A DNA stretch of 64,000 nt from Phycisphaerales bacterium. Its GTDB lineage: Bacteria; Planctomycetota; Phycisphaerae; Phycisphaerales; JAGLTS01. Below, one piece after another: positions 34,729 through 43,847 of the stretch. The DNA is taken from assembly GCA_023135165.1 (NCBI GenBank), contig JAGLTS010000053.1, positions 1 to 64,000 of the forward strand. The letters run 5' to 3'. A program made the position numbers and the translations under genes. The notes beneath the pieces were generated by a model. That model was given only the letters and a program-made list of their open reading frames with translations. It ran no database searches and had not been told where the DNA came from. How positions within the stretch are numbered: the first letter of the stretch is position 1; each line of letters begins with the position of its first letter.

Positions 34729-37248
34729 TCAATCACGGTAGCAGCCGCTTCGGATCGTTCCTGCTTCGGTAATCTCGACCCAGGCGGCGCCGCCAACCGC
34801 CGTGGCGTACCACGTTCGGCTCACCGCGAGGTCGCCCCAAGCTGCGGGATCACGTGTCAGGCCCGTCGATTGCAGCACGATGGTCGGGTCCAGGTCCGCG
34901 ACGAACGCCCGTGCTTGTTCGTTGAGGCTGCCGTGATGCGGAAGCTCCAGCACATCGCACGTCAGGTCGGGATGGGCGCTTCGAAGATCCGCCATGCCTT
35001 CGCGCTGCACATCCGCGGTGAGCAGCACGGTGCGCCCCGCTACGTCGATCTGAACGACCATCGATCCGTCGTTGATGCGGTCGTAGATCCTGCCCGGCGC
35101 GGGATGCAGCCAGGTCATTTCCGCCCGGCCGAGCGTCAGCGTGTGTCCCGCGGAGACTGCTTTACACGGCACGCCCAACGTGGCCAGTTCATCAAGCAGG
35201 TACGCCAGCGGGCCGAGCGGATCGGTCTCTGCTTCGGCGAGCAGCGCCTCGGTTACAAGTGCTTGCCGCACGTGATACGACCGCGCCAAAGCAATCGCCC
35301 CGGAGTAATGGTCGATGTTGGGATGACTGATGATGAGTGCATCAATCGTCTGTACGCCGAGCTCGCTCGCAGCGGGGACGATGATGCGGTCGCCCACGGC
35401 AAGTGTTGATGCGCTGCCGCAGTCCCAGATGACGGTTCGGCCGTCGCTTCGCAGCACCATGCATGCGCCGTCGCCGACGTGCAGGGCGTCAATCCGCAGC
35501 GCGACATCCCGGCCGAGGCGCCATTCGCGAGGCGGCGCTGATCCGACGAAGAGCCACGCCGCCGCGATGACGATCAAGCCCACTGCAATCAGCCGATGAC
35601 GCCTCGGATGAATTGCGAGGTACACGACCGCCGCTGTGGCGAACCACGTCCAGCGCCAGGACACGGGCGGCGCGGCGATCGACGAGAACGGGAACCTGTC
35701 GACCCGCAGCACAAGCCAGGCGAGCATCTCCGCCGCCATCGTCAGGATCGGGCCGAGGATGATGCCGATGCTCGGCCAGAGTGCGCCGGTCAGGATCTTC
35801 ATGTATCCGCTGATGAGGATGACGGCTGCGAGCGGGAGCGACAGGATGCTGAGGAGCGCCGCGGTGGGGCAGATCGTGGCGAAGTGGTGCGCGACAAGCG
35901 GCGTCGCCAGCGCCCAAGCCAACACTGAACCGGCTATGAGCGTTTTGAGTCGGTCGCCGACCCGCTGTGAGGGCGACAGCGTGTCCGGGTCGGGTCGCTC
36001 ACCGAACCAGCGAGTCCGAAGCGCGCCGCCGAGCGCGATGAGGCCCGCCACGATGCCGAAGCTCAGTTGAAATCCAGGCGACCAGAGTTCCAATGGACGC
36101 CAGATGAGCAGCACGAGCGCGATCAGCGCCAGGACGGAGAGGCGGTCATATCGCCGGCCGAGGCTCTCCGCAGCGATGAACCCGAGCACCATGATCGACG
36201 CGCGCACGACCGGCACGCGGGCCGGGACGAGGAAGAGATACACGAGCACGACGGCGACGACGACGATCGCCTCGGCTCGCCGTGATGTCGTGACCGCCCG
36301 CACCGCGCCCGCCACGACCAGCGCGAGGATTCCCAGGTGCAATCCGGAGATGGCGAGCAGGTGCGCCAGCCCGACTCGGCGAAACGCGCCACTGACGGTC
36401 TGCAAGTCGTAGTCGCGTTCACCGAGCACCAGCGCACGCACGAGAGCGCGGGCTTCGTTTGTATACGCTTCATCCTGTTCGAACGCGCCGAGCAGGAGCC
36501 AGCCGCTTGCCTTGGCGCGGACCCTCGCCCGGACCGAAGCGAAGCGGCGCGACGCTCGGCCCAGCCATGACTCGGATGCTGACTCGATCGTCGTGACATT
36601 GCCCCGAGCAGCGGCGACAAGGCGCGCCGAAGCCCCGGCAGCACGAGCGCGACGCACGAAGTCTTCATCTCCAGGATTGCCCGGTGGCTCAAGGGCGATC
36701 AGCATCCCGAGCACCATGACGCGGTCGCCCGCGTGCAGGCCGTGGCATGACTCATCCACGCGCACCCACACCCGGCCGGTGACGTGCTGCTCATCGCCAT
36801 CGCGCCCGACCAATCGTTCGGCGCGCAGTGTGAATCGTGTCGCCGGGCCGAGGTACGCGAACCGCGCGAACGCACCTTGTCGTGTTGATCCGATGGTCGG
36901 TTCGGTCGCGATCACGCCGACGAGTTGTGCCGCGCGAGGTTGACCGTGTTGCACCACGAAACCGATGTCGCTGTGATCGACGCGCTCAAGGCGGACATCG
37001 TGCCAGCCGGCAGCAGCGCATGCGATGACGACCGGCAGAACGAATCGCCCCAGCCGCCTCGGCCGAATGAGCGCGACCACCGACACCACTACCGCGAGCA
37101 CCACCCAACCGACAGCACCGGGCCAAGGCAGTGTGTGACCCAGCCACAGCCCAGCCATGAACGACAGCGCTGCAACGATCGCGCCGCTGAGCTGGATCGT
37201 GTCGGGCAGCCAACAGCGATCGTCATCCACGGGCGGCGTGCGTTTCAC
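34729..37248 (-). CDS. comEC: ComEC/Rec2-type DNA uptake channel with C-terminal beta-lactamase-like domain
   Basis: An 839-residue inner-membrane protein that moves single-stranded DNA into the cytoplasm in natural transformation. It starts at GTG 37248, overlapping the stop of a small upstream ORF (GTGA). The N-terminal OB/DUF4131-like region spans ~100-215; the competence core carries the hallmark HLLAISGLHLG at ~296-306, followed by many hydrophobic segments. From ~590 a metallo-beta-lactamase-like domain appears (VGDGACMVLRSDGRTVIWDCG, SHPNIDHYSG). The usual SH.D.DH.GG metal motif is changed to HPNIDHYSG (first Asp to Asn, one Gly to Ser). No other competence gene is in the window, though a pseudopilin-like gene lies at 52750. 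Confidence 0.92.
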   Translation of the reverse strand: MKRTPPVDDDRCWLPDTIQLSGAIVAALSFMAGLWLGHTLPWPGAVGWVVLAVVVSVVALIRPRRLGRFVLPVVIACAAAGWHDVRLERVDHSDIGFVVQHGQPRAAQLVGVIATEPTIGSTRQGAFARFAYLGPATRFTLRAERLVGRDGDEQHVTGRVWVRVDESCHGLHAGDRVMVLGMLIALEPPGNPGDEDFVRRARAAGASARLVAAARGNVTTIESASESWLGRASRRFASVRARVRAKASGWLLLGAFEQDEAYTNEARALVRALVLGERDYDLQTVSGAFRRVGLAHLLAISGLHLGILALVVAGAVRAVTTSRRAEAIVVVAVVLVYLFLVPARVPVVRASIMVLGFIAAESLGRRYDRLSVLALIALVLLIWRPLELWSPGFQLSFGIVAGLIALGGALRTRWFGERPDPDTLSPSQRVGDRLKTLIAGSVLAWALATPLVAHHFATICPTAALLSILSLPLAAVILISGYMKILTGALWPSIGIILGPILTMAAEMLAWLVLRVDRFPFSSIAAPPVSWRWTWFATAAVVYLAIHPRRHRLIAVGLIVIAAAWLFVGSAPPREWRLGRDVALRIDALHVGDGACMVLRSDGRTVIWDCGSASTLAVGDRIIVPAASELGVQTIDALIISHPNIDHYSGAIALARSYHVRQALVTEALLAEAETDPLGPLAYLLDELATLGVPCKAVSAGHTLTLGRAEMTWLHPAPGRIYDRINDGSMVVQIDVAGRTVLLTADVQREGMADLRSAHPDLTCDVLELPHHGSLNEQARAFVADLDPTIVLQSTGLTRDPAAWGDLAVSRTWYATAVGGAAWVEITEAGTIRSGCYRD

Positions 37249-37490
37249 AATGCTTGTTCCCCAAGTCGAAGCTCGCGCGGGACTTCATCAAGCATCGGCC
37301 GATCATCCGCCATGCGCCGGAGATTGTCACAGATGCGTATCGTCGCACGATCCCAGTAGTGGGGCGATGACACCGCCACGACATGGATGTCTTTCGCCAC
37401 TTCTCGAATCCGGTCGACATGTGCGGATGGGAGCGACCACCGATCCGCTTCGCTAAAGACAGCTACGGTGAGTTGACGGCAGTCAGACAT
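37245..37490 (-). CDS. Small ORF coupled to comEC, function unknown
   Basis: An 81-residue ORF whose TGA overlaps the comEC GTG by four bases, the usual sign of translational coupling. It begins MSDCRQLTVAVFSEADRW and has an alpha/beta look (LTVAVFSEADRWSLP, IHVVAVSSPHYWD); codon use resembles the neighbours. Only a weak GGG lies upstream of the ATG at 37490. The start resembles the first strand-helix of Rossmann or 2-hydroxyacid dehydrogenase proteins, so it could be the remnant of a truncated gene. I do not recognise it. Confidence 0.45.
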   Translation of the reverse strand: MSDCRQLTVAVFSEADRWSLPSAHVDRIREVAKDIHVVAVSSPHYWDRATIRICDNLRRMADDRPMLDEVPRELRLGEQAL

Positions 37491-37554
37491 CCCAGCCAGT
37501 CTATCGGCAGAACCCCCGACGGTGGTGACTGCGAGCGTGGATGGCGCTACGTCG

Positions 37555-39141
37555 TCAGCGCAGGATCAGAATGAACCACACGGTAAAGGCCATGAACGCG
37601 GTGACCAGCGCCGCCCAGCCTACGAAGTCCCGCATGTCGGCTGGAAGACGACGGTACGGTGCATTGATGTGGTACAGCGCAGTGGCGAGCTTCGGTTTCG
37701 CCTGTGCCCAGAACACCGGTGCATCAACGACAGCGCGGCGAATCAGCGCGCCAAGGCCGGCTGCGGCAGTTCGACCAAGCTGAAGCGTCACCCGCCGGTA
37801 GTCGGCGAACGTCATCGCCTTCACCCGGCCGACGATCTCCTTCGGGTTGAACGAGGGCGTTGCCTGCTTGGTTTTCTGTTTCGTCGGTTGCTTTTTGCGC
37901 GCAGCTTGTGCAGCGGATTTCGGTTGATCCTGCTCAGCTTCGCTCTTCACATCCTGGGCGACCTCAGCCTCGACAACGGCCGCTGTGTCGGTCTGTGTGG
38001 GTGGAGGCTCTGGTGATTCCGTTGCCTCGACACACTCGCCGGCCGGCTCGGTCGGTGCTGCATCGGGCTGCGGCTCATCGGCGGGGGCCTGCGCCTGTGT
38101 CGTCTCAGCAACATTGTCGATCGTCTCGAAGTCGGCATCCAACGCATCCGCCGCTTCAACCTGGTCGGGCGTCTGCTCGCTCACCACGTCCGTGGAAGCG
38201 GCCGGTGCGTCGGACTCCTCCGCGACCGAGGCCTCATCGGGCGACTCGAACGACCCGGCCGCGACATCCTCGATCTGCTCGGTCTCGGCAGGTTCGACAT
38301 GGGCCGGCTCCGCCTCGACGGGTTCCACCGCAGCGGGTGCATCATCCTCCACGGACTCGGACGCTGTGGGCGCGGCGTCGAACGCATCCGCGCTGACGAT
38401 CTGCTCTGCCTCCGCCGCGAGGGTTTCATCAAGCGATTCAATGTTCTCGTCGAGCGCCTCGTTCGCCTCGCCCTTGTCAGGCTCCGACTCCGCAGCCTGC
38501 TCGGACTCGGGCGCATCGAACGTCGCCTCCGGCTCAACAGGCTCCGCAGCATCCTCAACAGTTTCGCGCTGGGCGACCTCGGGCGTGTCGAAGGCCTCAC
38601 CGCCGGGCGACTCGACTGCGACAGCCGGCTCCTCGCCGCCTTCAGCGCGCTCAGCCTCAGCGACCAGCTCGTCGATGGACTCGCTCATCTCGCTGTCATC
38701 GGCCGTCGTTGTGTCAACGATCGCGTCCACTGCGGCATCGAGATCCGACTCGTCGGCTGCGCTCTGGTCGGGCGCATAGTCGGCTGGTGTCGATTCCAGT
38801 TCTGCTGTCACCGTCTCAACATCATCGAACGTGCCGACGTCCTCCGACACAGCCTGGTCGGCAGTCTCCGAGGACGTAGCGTCATCGACAGGCTCAGCCG
38901 ACTCAACTGGCGGCGCGGGCTCCACCTGCGCGTCAGGCTCGGCTGCCGACGTGCCGTCATCCGCGATGAGCTGGCCATCCTGGATCGGCTCGGCAGCGGG
39001 CGCCTCGTCGCTGTGCTGTTGTGTCACCGCCTTGACCGCGTGATCCACCCGCTCCAACAGGTCCAAGACCTGTTGATCGAGGTCCGGCGACGGTTCGTCG
39101 GCGACAGACTCAGCCGGGTTGCTGGCGGTCGACTCGGGCAT
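37555..39141 (-). CDS. Acidic, disordered, tail-anchored membrane protein
   Basis: A 528-residue protein of very biased composition. The ATG at 39141 has AGGAG about five bases upstream. Residues ~60-410 are almost all Ala, Glu, Asp, Pro, Ser, Thr and Val, with no globular pattern. A Lys-rich stretch follows (ARKKQPTKQKTKQ), then ~90 residues of more normal helical sequence and one hydrophobic segment at the extreme C-terminus (WAALVTAFMAFTVWFILIL). The layout suggests a long acidic cytoplasmic arm anchored to the membrane by its tail. It is divergent from rsmE. No known family is recognised; the plus-strand frame across the same region is a shadow of the biased codons. Confidence 0.8.
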   Translation of the reverse strand: MPESTASNPAESVADEPSPDLDQQVLDLLERVDHAVKAVTQQHSDEAPAAEPIQDGQLIADDGTSAAEPDAQVEPAPPVESAEPVDDATSSETADQAVSEDVGTFDDVETVTAELESTPADYAPDQSAADESDLDAAVDAIVDTTTADDSEMSESIDELVAEAERAEGGEEPAVAVESPGGEAFDTPEVAQRETVEDAAEPVEPEATFDAPESEQAAESEPDKGEANEALDENIESLDETLAAEAEQIVSADAFDAAPTASESVEDDAPAAVEPVEAEPAHVEPAETEQIEDVAAGSFESPDEASVAEESDAPAASTDVVSEQTPDQVEAADALDADFETIDNVAETTQAQAPADEPQPDAAPTEPAGECVEATESPEPPPTQTDTAAVVEAEVAQDVKSEAEQDQPKSAAQAARKKQPTKQKTKQATPSFNPKEIVGRVKAMTFADYRRVTLQLGRTAAAGLGALIRRAVVDAPVFWAQAKPKLATALYHINAPYRRLPADMRDFVGWAALVTAFMAFTVWFILILR

Positions 39142-39291
39142 CACGGCTCCTATCGGACCAATCCGAACGCATCTTCGACGTTCCAGCACCATGACGCAAG
39201 GAAAGTTCCCTATTTTTGGAGCCGGCTACGGACGTTCCGTGGGCCGACCCGAGACCTGTCCCAGCGGCGCGACCCCCGCACGGAGCCTGCC

Positions 39292-39987
39292 ATGCACCGG
39301 ATCTACATGCCGACAATCTGCCCTGACGCGGACGGCAGACTACTCATCGAGGGGCCTGAGGCCCACCATGCTGCGGCAGTCAAACGCATCCGGCGAGGCG
39401 AGCAGGTCTGCGTCTTCGACGGCTCTGGACGGAGTTGCACGGGCCTGGTTGAACAGACAACCGGCAGTCTCATCGTGCGGATCGAGACCGACCGGACCGA
39501 GCCGTTGCCCGACGTTCACCTGATCGTGCGATCCGCCGTGCCCAAAGGTGATCGGGCTGAGGCGATGGTCGACAGCCTGAGCCAAGTCGGCGCCGCGGCG
39601 TTCAGCCCTCTGAGGACGGCACGAAGCGTCGTCACACCCCGCCAAGCGAAGATCGACCGTTGGCGACGCATCGCGATCGAGTCGGCTAAGCAGTCCGGCA
39701 GGTCATACCTGATGGACATCCTCCCCGGAGTGGATGTGGGCGATGCGCTCGCTGACACGGAGGGCGAGCAGGCGGTCCTCGATGCAACAGGGGAATCGTA
39801 CGCCGCGACGGGCGCATTACGAATCACGCTGTATGTCGGTCCGGAAGGCGGCTGGTCCGATGAGGAGCGAGTCGCATTTCAACAGGCTGGAGTCGCCGTC
39901 GTGTCGCTCGGCGTCCACACACTGCGGATCGAGACCGCGGCGGTTGTCGGGGCCGCCCTGATCCTCAGCGCCGAACGGCATGTTTGA
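39292..39987 (+). CDS. rsmE: 16S rRNA (uracil1498-N3)-methyltransferase RsmE
   Basis: A 231-residue SPOUT-class enzyme that methylates U1498 of 16S rRNA. The ATG at 39292 (MHRIYMPTICPDADG) has GGAG six bases upstream. The N-terminal PUA-like domain has EGPEAHHAAAVKRIRRGEQV; the SPOUT domain has AVPKGDRAEAMVDSLSQVG, ESAKQSGRS, LYVGPEGGWSDEE and LGVHTLRIETAAV, the SAM-binding knot loops. The length is normal for the family. A TATTTT box at 39211-39216 could be its -10. It is divergent from the acidic protein gene. Confidence 0.93.
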   Translation: MHRIYMPTICPDADGRLLIEGPEAHHAAAVKRIRRGEQVCVFDGSGRSCTGLVEQTTGSLIVRIETDRTEPLPDVHLIVRSAVPKGDRAEAMVDSLSQVGAAAFSPLRTARSVVTPRQAKIDRWRRIAIESAKQSGRSYLMDILPGVDVGDALADTEGEQAVLDATGESYAATGALRITLYVGPEGGWSDEERVAFQQAGVAVVSLGVHTLRIETAAVVGAALILSAERHV

Positions 39988-40016
39988 GTTATCGCGCGCA
40001 TCCATCAACCACGCTG

Positions 40017-40028
40017 GCGCGCTACACT
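40017..40028 (+). promoter_or_regulatory. Candidate promoter: GCGCGC-TACACT
   Basis: A -10-like TACACT at 40023-40028 preceded by GCGCGC, 19 bases before the ATG at 40048, which has its own AAGGAG. Another copy of the recurring GCGC-R-S-TAnnnT motif. Confidence 0.4.
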
Positions 40029-40047
40029 GCGGTCAAGGAGAACGACG

Positions 40048-41217
40048 ATGCAACGAGCGGGATTGATTGCCCTTGTGATCGCAGCCTTATCCGCATCCTC
40101 AGCGCTGGGACTGGATGACCAGCACGCCGAGCGGGGAACCGAGCTTGCCGCCAAGGCAGTCGAGTACCTGCGCACTCAGCAGGATGCGGAGACCGGCGGC
40201 TGGTCCGTCAACCCGACCGGCCCGAACCTGCCCGGGCTGAGCGCGCTGGTCCTGACCGGACTGCTCATGGAGCCGGGCGTCGATGCCGACGATCCGACGA
40301 TCCAGGCCGGCCTGTCGTTCCTGCTGCGCCATCGCAAGCAGGATGGCAGCATCCATGACGACGTGCTCCCGAGCTACAACACCGCGCTGGCGCTCAGCGC
40401 GTTCTCGCTCGCCACAGTCCCCGACACCGTCGTCGCCGATGCCCAAACGTTCCTCCGGTCCAACCAGTGGGCGGGGCAGGATGACCCCAACGGAACCGCT
40501 GTTGACGCATCACATCCCTACTTCGGAGGCGTCGGCTACGGCAGGCACGGCAGGCCCGATCTCTCCAACCTCGCTATGACGTTGCAAGCGCTACACGACA
40601 GCGGTGTCGATCCGGATGACCCGGCTTTTCAGCGAGCGCTGGCGTTCCTCCAAAGAACACAGATGCTCGATTCGGTGAATGACATGTCCTATGCCGACGG
40701 CTCACAGCAGGGCGGGTTCATCTACTCGACGAGCACGAGCAAAGATGCGATCGGTGCGGGTGAATCAAAGGCTGGGACCATCGAAGAGACGGTCGGCGAA
40801 GGACGTGCGGTGAGTCGCCTTCGCGCGTATGGCTCAATGACTTATGCCGGTTTCAAGAGCTACCTCTATGCTGATCTCACGCGAGACGACCCGCGCGTCG
40901 TCGCCGCCCATGACTGGATTCGGCGCAACTATACGGTCATGGAAAACCCGAGCATCGGCTTGCAGGGGTTTTACTACTACATCGTCACGATGAGCCGGGC
41001 GCTGCGGGCGTACGGCGACGAGACGGTCACACCGCTCGACGGTGAAGACAGCGCGGGTGAGCCACAAGACTGGGCGAACGACATCATCGACCGGTTGGCG
41101 GCGCTGCAGCAGGAGGATGGCAGCTTCCGCGTACTGCACGAACGTTGGATGGAAGATGACCCGGCGCTCATCGCATCCTATGCGCTGCTCGCGCTGCACA
41201 ACGCGCTGGATCGGTGA
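40048..41217 (+). CDS. Secreted squalene-cyclase/prenyltransferase-fold protein
   Basis: A 389-residue exported protein. The ATG at 40048 has AAGGAG seven bases upstream and a signal peptide ends near SALG-LDD. Four or more repeats of the alpha/alpha-toroid type are visible: AVEYLRTQQDAETGGW, GLSFLLRHRKQDGSI, ALAFLQRTQM, IDRLAALQQEDGSFR. This fold is shared by terpene cyclases, protein prenyltransferases and complement-like proteins. The DXDD or DCTAE motifs of true squalene cyclases are not seen, so the protein is probably not a cyclase. Similar proteins are common in planctomycetes and have no assigned function. Confidence 0.82.
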   Translation: MQRAGLIALVIAALSASSALGLDDQHAERGTELAAKAVEYLRTQQDAETGGWSVNPTGPNLPGLSALVLTGLLMEPGVDADDPTIQAGLSFLLRHRKQDGSIHDDVLPSYNTALALSAFSLATVPDTVVADAQTFLRSNQWAGQDDPNGTAVDASHPYFGGVGYGRHGRPDLSNLAMTLQALHDSGVDPDDPAFQRALAFLQRTQMLDSVNDMSYADGSQQGGFIYSTSTSKDAIGAGESKAGTIEETVGEGRAVSRLRAYGSMTYAGFKSYLYADLTRDDPRVVAAHDWIRRNYTVMENPSIGLQGFYYYIVTMSRALRAYGDETVTPLDGEDSAGEPQDWANDIIDRLAALQQEDGSFRVLHERWMEDDPALIASYALLALHNALDR

Positions 41218-41223
41218 TGGGGT

Positions 41224-41251
41224 ATCTGAAATCTCAAATCTGAGATCTCAC
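41224..41251. repeat. Tandem heptamer repeat (ATCTSAV x4)
   Basis: Four head-to-tail 7-base units: ATCTGAA, ATCTCAA, ATCTGAG, ATCTCAC, followed by another ATC. It lies between two convergent genes. AT-rich compared with its surroundings. Confidence 0.7.
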
Positions 41252-41366
41252 ATCGCAGCACGTGGTCAGCGACGTGCAGCGGCGAAGAACCCGCCCGCTA
41301 CCAATCGTGGGACACACTCGTGCTGTGAACATGGGCAACCCCGTGGGCGTTCCGACCCTCGCGCGG

Positions 41367-42782
41367 TCAGCGAGCAGTCAGCTCGACTGTGCACGTGAAC
41401 CGCTCGCTGCCTCGCCTCAGCTTCAGTTTCACCGTTTTACCGACGGAAAGCACGCTCAGTTCACGTGTGATGTCGCGTAAGCTGTGGACTTCCTCGCCGT
41501 TCAGCGCGAGGATGACATCGCCCGTTTGCAGTCCCGCCCTGGCGGCGCCGGTTCCGGGATGGACGACCTTGATGAGGACGCCGTCGTTCGCGCCGTTGTC
41601 GTTCACAGTGACGCCGAGGCTGGCTCCGCCGGGCGAGATGGCCTCCGTCGCCTGCGGAAGCTGCTGCTTGACCCACTGCGCGAACTCCTGCTGGGTCTCG
41701 TCGATCGGTTGTTCGAAGACACGTTCCATCGCCGCAACGCCGGTCGAGTCCTCGTCGAACCCCTCGATGTATGCGTCGTACCAGGCGCGGAGCTTGTCTT
41801 GGTCGGCCAGGTACATGAAGATCGCGCGCGACTCGGCGTAGGACTGGCGCGGCCGTTTCATATAGTGCTTGCGATCCATCCCAAACAGCCTGGGCCAGTC
41901 CGTCAGCCGATTCGACGTGGCCAATCTGCGCACGATGTTCGTCCGCCACGACGGCAGGTAGACCGCTCGCTCGCTGCCCAGCTCGACATCTTCGTACAGA
42001 CACGCCAGACCTTCCTGCACCCAGATCGGATGCTTCTGCCCGATCCGGTCCATGTGCGCCCAGTGCAGCGCGTGGACAAGCTCATGCAGGAGCGCGCCGC
42101 CACTGTTCCGCGAGATGAGTTGATAGTGATCGTGTACGTAAATCCCGCTGATGTAGCTCTTGTCGATCACGTTGTGGTAATCGCTCGGCGTCGGAATGAC
42201 GACGACGACCGGCACGTTCAGGCCGTCACCGAAAATGTCACGGATCGCCGCGTTGAAGAGGTCGCCGACGAGGCGCTTCATCGCATCGTGGGATGCGCGA
42301 TCAACACCTGAAACGTAGATGATTCGATGCGCCTCATCCACATCCTCGATGTATCGGCCGTCGAGGCGCTTGCGAGCTTGCTTGATGCGCGCCTGCGTGT
42401 GGTCGCGAACGATGTCATCCCATTGTTCGAGAAGACGCAGGTAGCCCGGTTCGCTACGAATGGGATCGAGATCCGAATCGCGCTGCAAATGATGGATGTT
42501 CAGAAAGCCAGCTCGGGCCGACTCGGCGAGGCGCGTGACGGCTTTGTCCTTCTCGCCGAGCTGCGCCTGCGCGCATGCGAGGTTATACAGGGCCGACGCA
42601 TCCCGCGGATCGTCCTCGATCATCACCAGGAGCAAGTCGCGCGCCTGCTCGTACTCCCCCTTGCGGAAGTGGGCGAGCGCCTGCTGTTCCTGCTCATCAG
42701 ACGACGGCTGCGCCGGCGCCGGCAGCACCGCGATCACCAGCAGAAGCAGGAACGCAATCGCAAGTTGTGCATGTCGTTTCAT
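41367..42782 (-). CDS. Exported peptidase-MA-like protein with TPR and PDZ domains
   Basis: A 471-residue exported protein. The ATG at 42782 has AAGGA six bases upstream and overlaps the purN stop (ATGA). A signal peptide ends PAPAQ. TPR-like helices span ~30-100. The zinc motif HELVHALH gives H233, E234 and H237, and Glu257 in WVQEGLACLYED is the likely third ligand, as in the peptidase MA / DUF1570 group. A PDZ domain closes the protein (~378-471: ASLGVTVNDNG, AGLQTGDVILALNGEEV). It may cleave or bind envelope proteins. Being last in an operon with efp and purN is unexpected and offers no hint of the substrate. Confidence 0.83.
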   Translation of the reverse strand: MKRHAQLAIAFLLLLVIAVLPAPAQPSSDEQEQQALAHFRKGEYEQARDLLLVMIEDDPRDASALYNLACAQAQLGEKDKAVTRLAESARAGFLNIHHLQRDSDLDPIRSEPGYLRLLEQWDDIVRDHTQARIKQARKRLDGRYIEDVDEAHRIIYVSGVDRASHDAMKRLVGDLFNAAIRDIFGDGLNVPVVVVIPTPSDYHNVIDKSYISGIYVHDHYQLISRNSGGALLHELVHALHWAHMDRIGQKHPIWVQEGLACLYEDVELGSERAVYLPSWRTNIVRRLATSNRLTDWPRLFGMDRKHYMKRPRQSYAESRAIFMYLADQDKLRAWYDAYIEGFDEDSTGVAAMERVFEQPIDETQQEFAQWVKQQLPQATEAISPGGASLGVTVNDNGANDGVLIKVVHPGTGAARAGLQTGDVILALNGEEVHSLRDITRELSVLSVGKTVKLKLRRGSERFTCTVELTAR

Positions 42783-43411
42783 ATCTTTCCTTCGATCCGA
42801 ACCTCGCGCTTGTCGAGGCGCACGCTGTCTTCCGTGAACGCCCGAATCACACTCGGATACAACTCGCATTCCAAAGCAAAGACGCGCGAGGCGAGCGAGT
42901 CAACCGTGTCGCCGGGCGGAACGTCGCATCGGCGCTGCGCAATGATCGGGCCGTGGTCGTAGAGCGCATCGACGAAGTGCACCGTACAACCCGACTCGGT
43001 ATCGCCCGCGTCGAGGACCGCCCGATGGACTTTGTCGCCGTACATTCCTTTTCCGCCGAACTTGGGCAGCAGCGCGGGATGGATGTTGATGATGCGCTTC
43101 TCGAAGCCGGGTGGAATCCGCAGCAGTGACAGGAATCCGGCTAGGCAGATCAGCCCGTTGTCAGGCGTCACCGCCGCTTCCGTGATGTGCTCGGCGATCG
43201 CTCGGCTGAACGCTTCCGTGTCCGGAAACGACCTGCGATTCACGATGACTGTTCGCAGACCGAGCGCCTCGGCACGCTCGATCCCCTTGATCCCCGAACG
43301 CGACGCGATGACGATTTCGATGGATGCGTCAAGTTCACGACGCGCGATGTGCTCAGCGATATTCACGACCGTCCGCCCACCGCCGCTGATGAGCATCGCG
43401 AGCTTCAGCAC
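42779..43411 (-). CDS. purN: Phosphoribosylglycinamide formyltransferase
   Basis: A 210-residue enzyme of purine synthesis that formylates GAR using 10-formyl-THF. It starts at GTG 43411, overlapping the thioesterase stop by 7 bases; the usual N-terminus (LKLAMLISGGGRTVVNI) supports it. Catalytic residues are in place: Asn109 and His111 in INIHPALLP, and Asp152 in VHFVDALYDHGPII. The length is normal for PurN. It overlaps the next gene by 4 bases, so it is translated in a coupled string with its neighbours. Confidence 0.93.
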   Translation of the reverse strand: MLKLAMLISGGGRTVVNIAEHIARRELDASIEIVIASRSGIKGIERAEALGLRTVIVNRRSFPDTEAFSRAIAEHITEAAVTPDNGLICLAGFLSLLRIPPGFEKRIINIHPALLPKFGGKGMYGDKVHRAVLDAGDTESGCTVHFVDALYDHGPIIAQRRCDVPPGDTVDSLASRVFALECELYPSVIRAFTEDSVRLDKREVRIEGKI

Positions 43412-43821
43412 AGCGTCGGATCCTCTTCATGGAAAGGTATGGGCTTCCCATCACAGTCGACCGAGACCATGACAAGCTCGGCGGTGGTGACAAGCTCTCT
43501 CTTGTCGGTTTCGTGTCGGGACACCTCTACTTCGACTTCGACGCGGACGCTCGTCGTCCCGGTGCGCAGCGTGTGTGTGTAGAAGCTGATCAGATCGCCG
43601 AGTTGGACGGATGCCTTGAAATCGACGTGCGTCATCGCTGCGGTGACCCATCGGTGGACGCCATGCCTGCGCGCCTCGACGAATCCCGCTTGGTCGATGT
43701 AGCTGAGGATGACCCCGCCGAAGATCGTGCCGTACTGGTTCGTATCCTTCGGCAGCGTCATGACGCGCAGCGCGAGGTTGCGATCCGGGTCGTTGTGTGG
43801 ATGAGCGGACGTGCCGGTCAT
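43405..43821 (-). CDS. Hotdog-fold acyl-CoA thioesterase (YciA/BFIT-like)
   Basis: A 138-residue hotdog protein. DTNQYGTIFGGVILSYIDQAG is the acyl-CoA thioesterase signature (N..G..FGG...D.AG), and THVDFKASVQLGDLISFY the second conserved strand. It starts at ATG 43821, 26 bases after efp. Likely hydrolyses acyl-CoA in the cytoplasm; chain length cannot be told. Confidence 0.9.
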   Translation of the reverse strand: MTGTSAHPHNDPDRNLALRVMTLPKDTNQYGTIFGGVILSYIDQAGFVEARRHGVHRWVTAAMTHVDFKASVQLGDLISFYTHTLRTGTTSVRVEVEVEVSRHETDKRELVTTAELVMVSVDCDGKPIPFHEEDPTLC

Positions 43822-43847
43822 TGGAACGGTTCACCGCTGCGGCGACG

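Noticed and set aside
38299..39291. Long plus-strand frame upstream of rsmE, open for 330 codons
   Set aside because: It is antisense to the biased Ala/Glu/Asp codons of the acidic protein and has no ribosome binding site or family features; RsmE begins at 39292.
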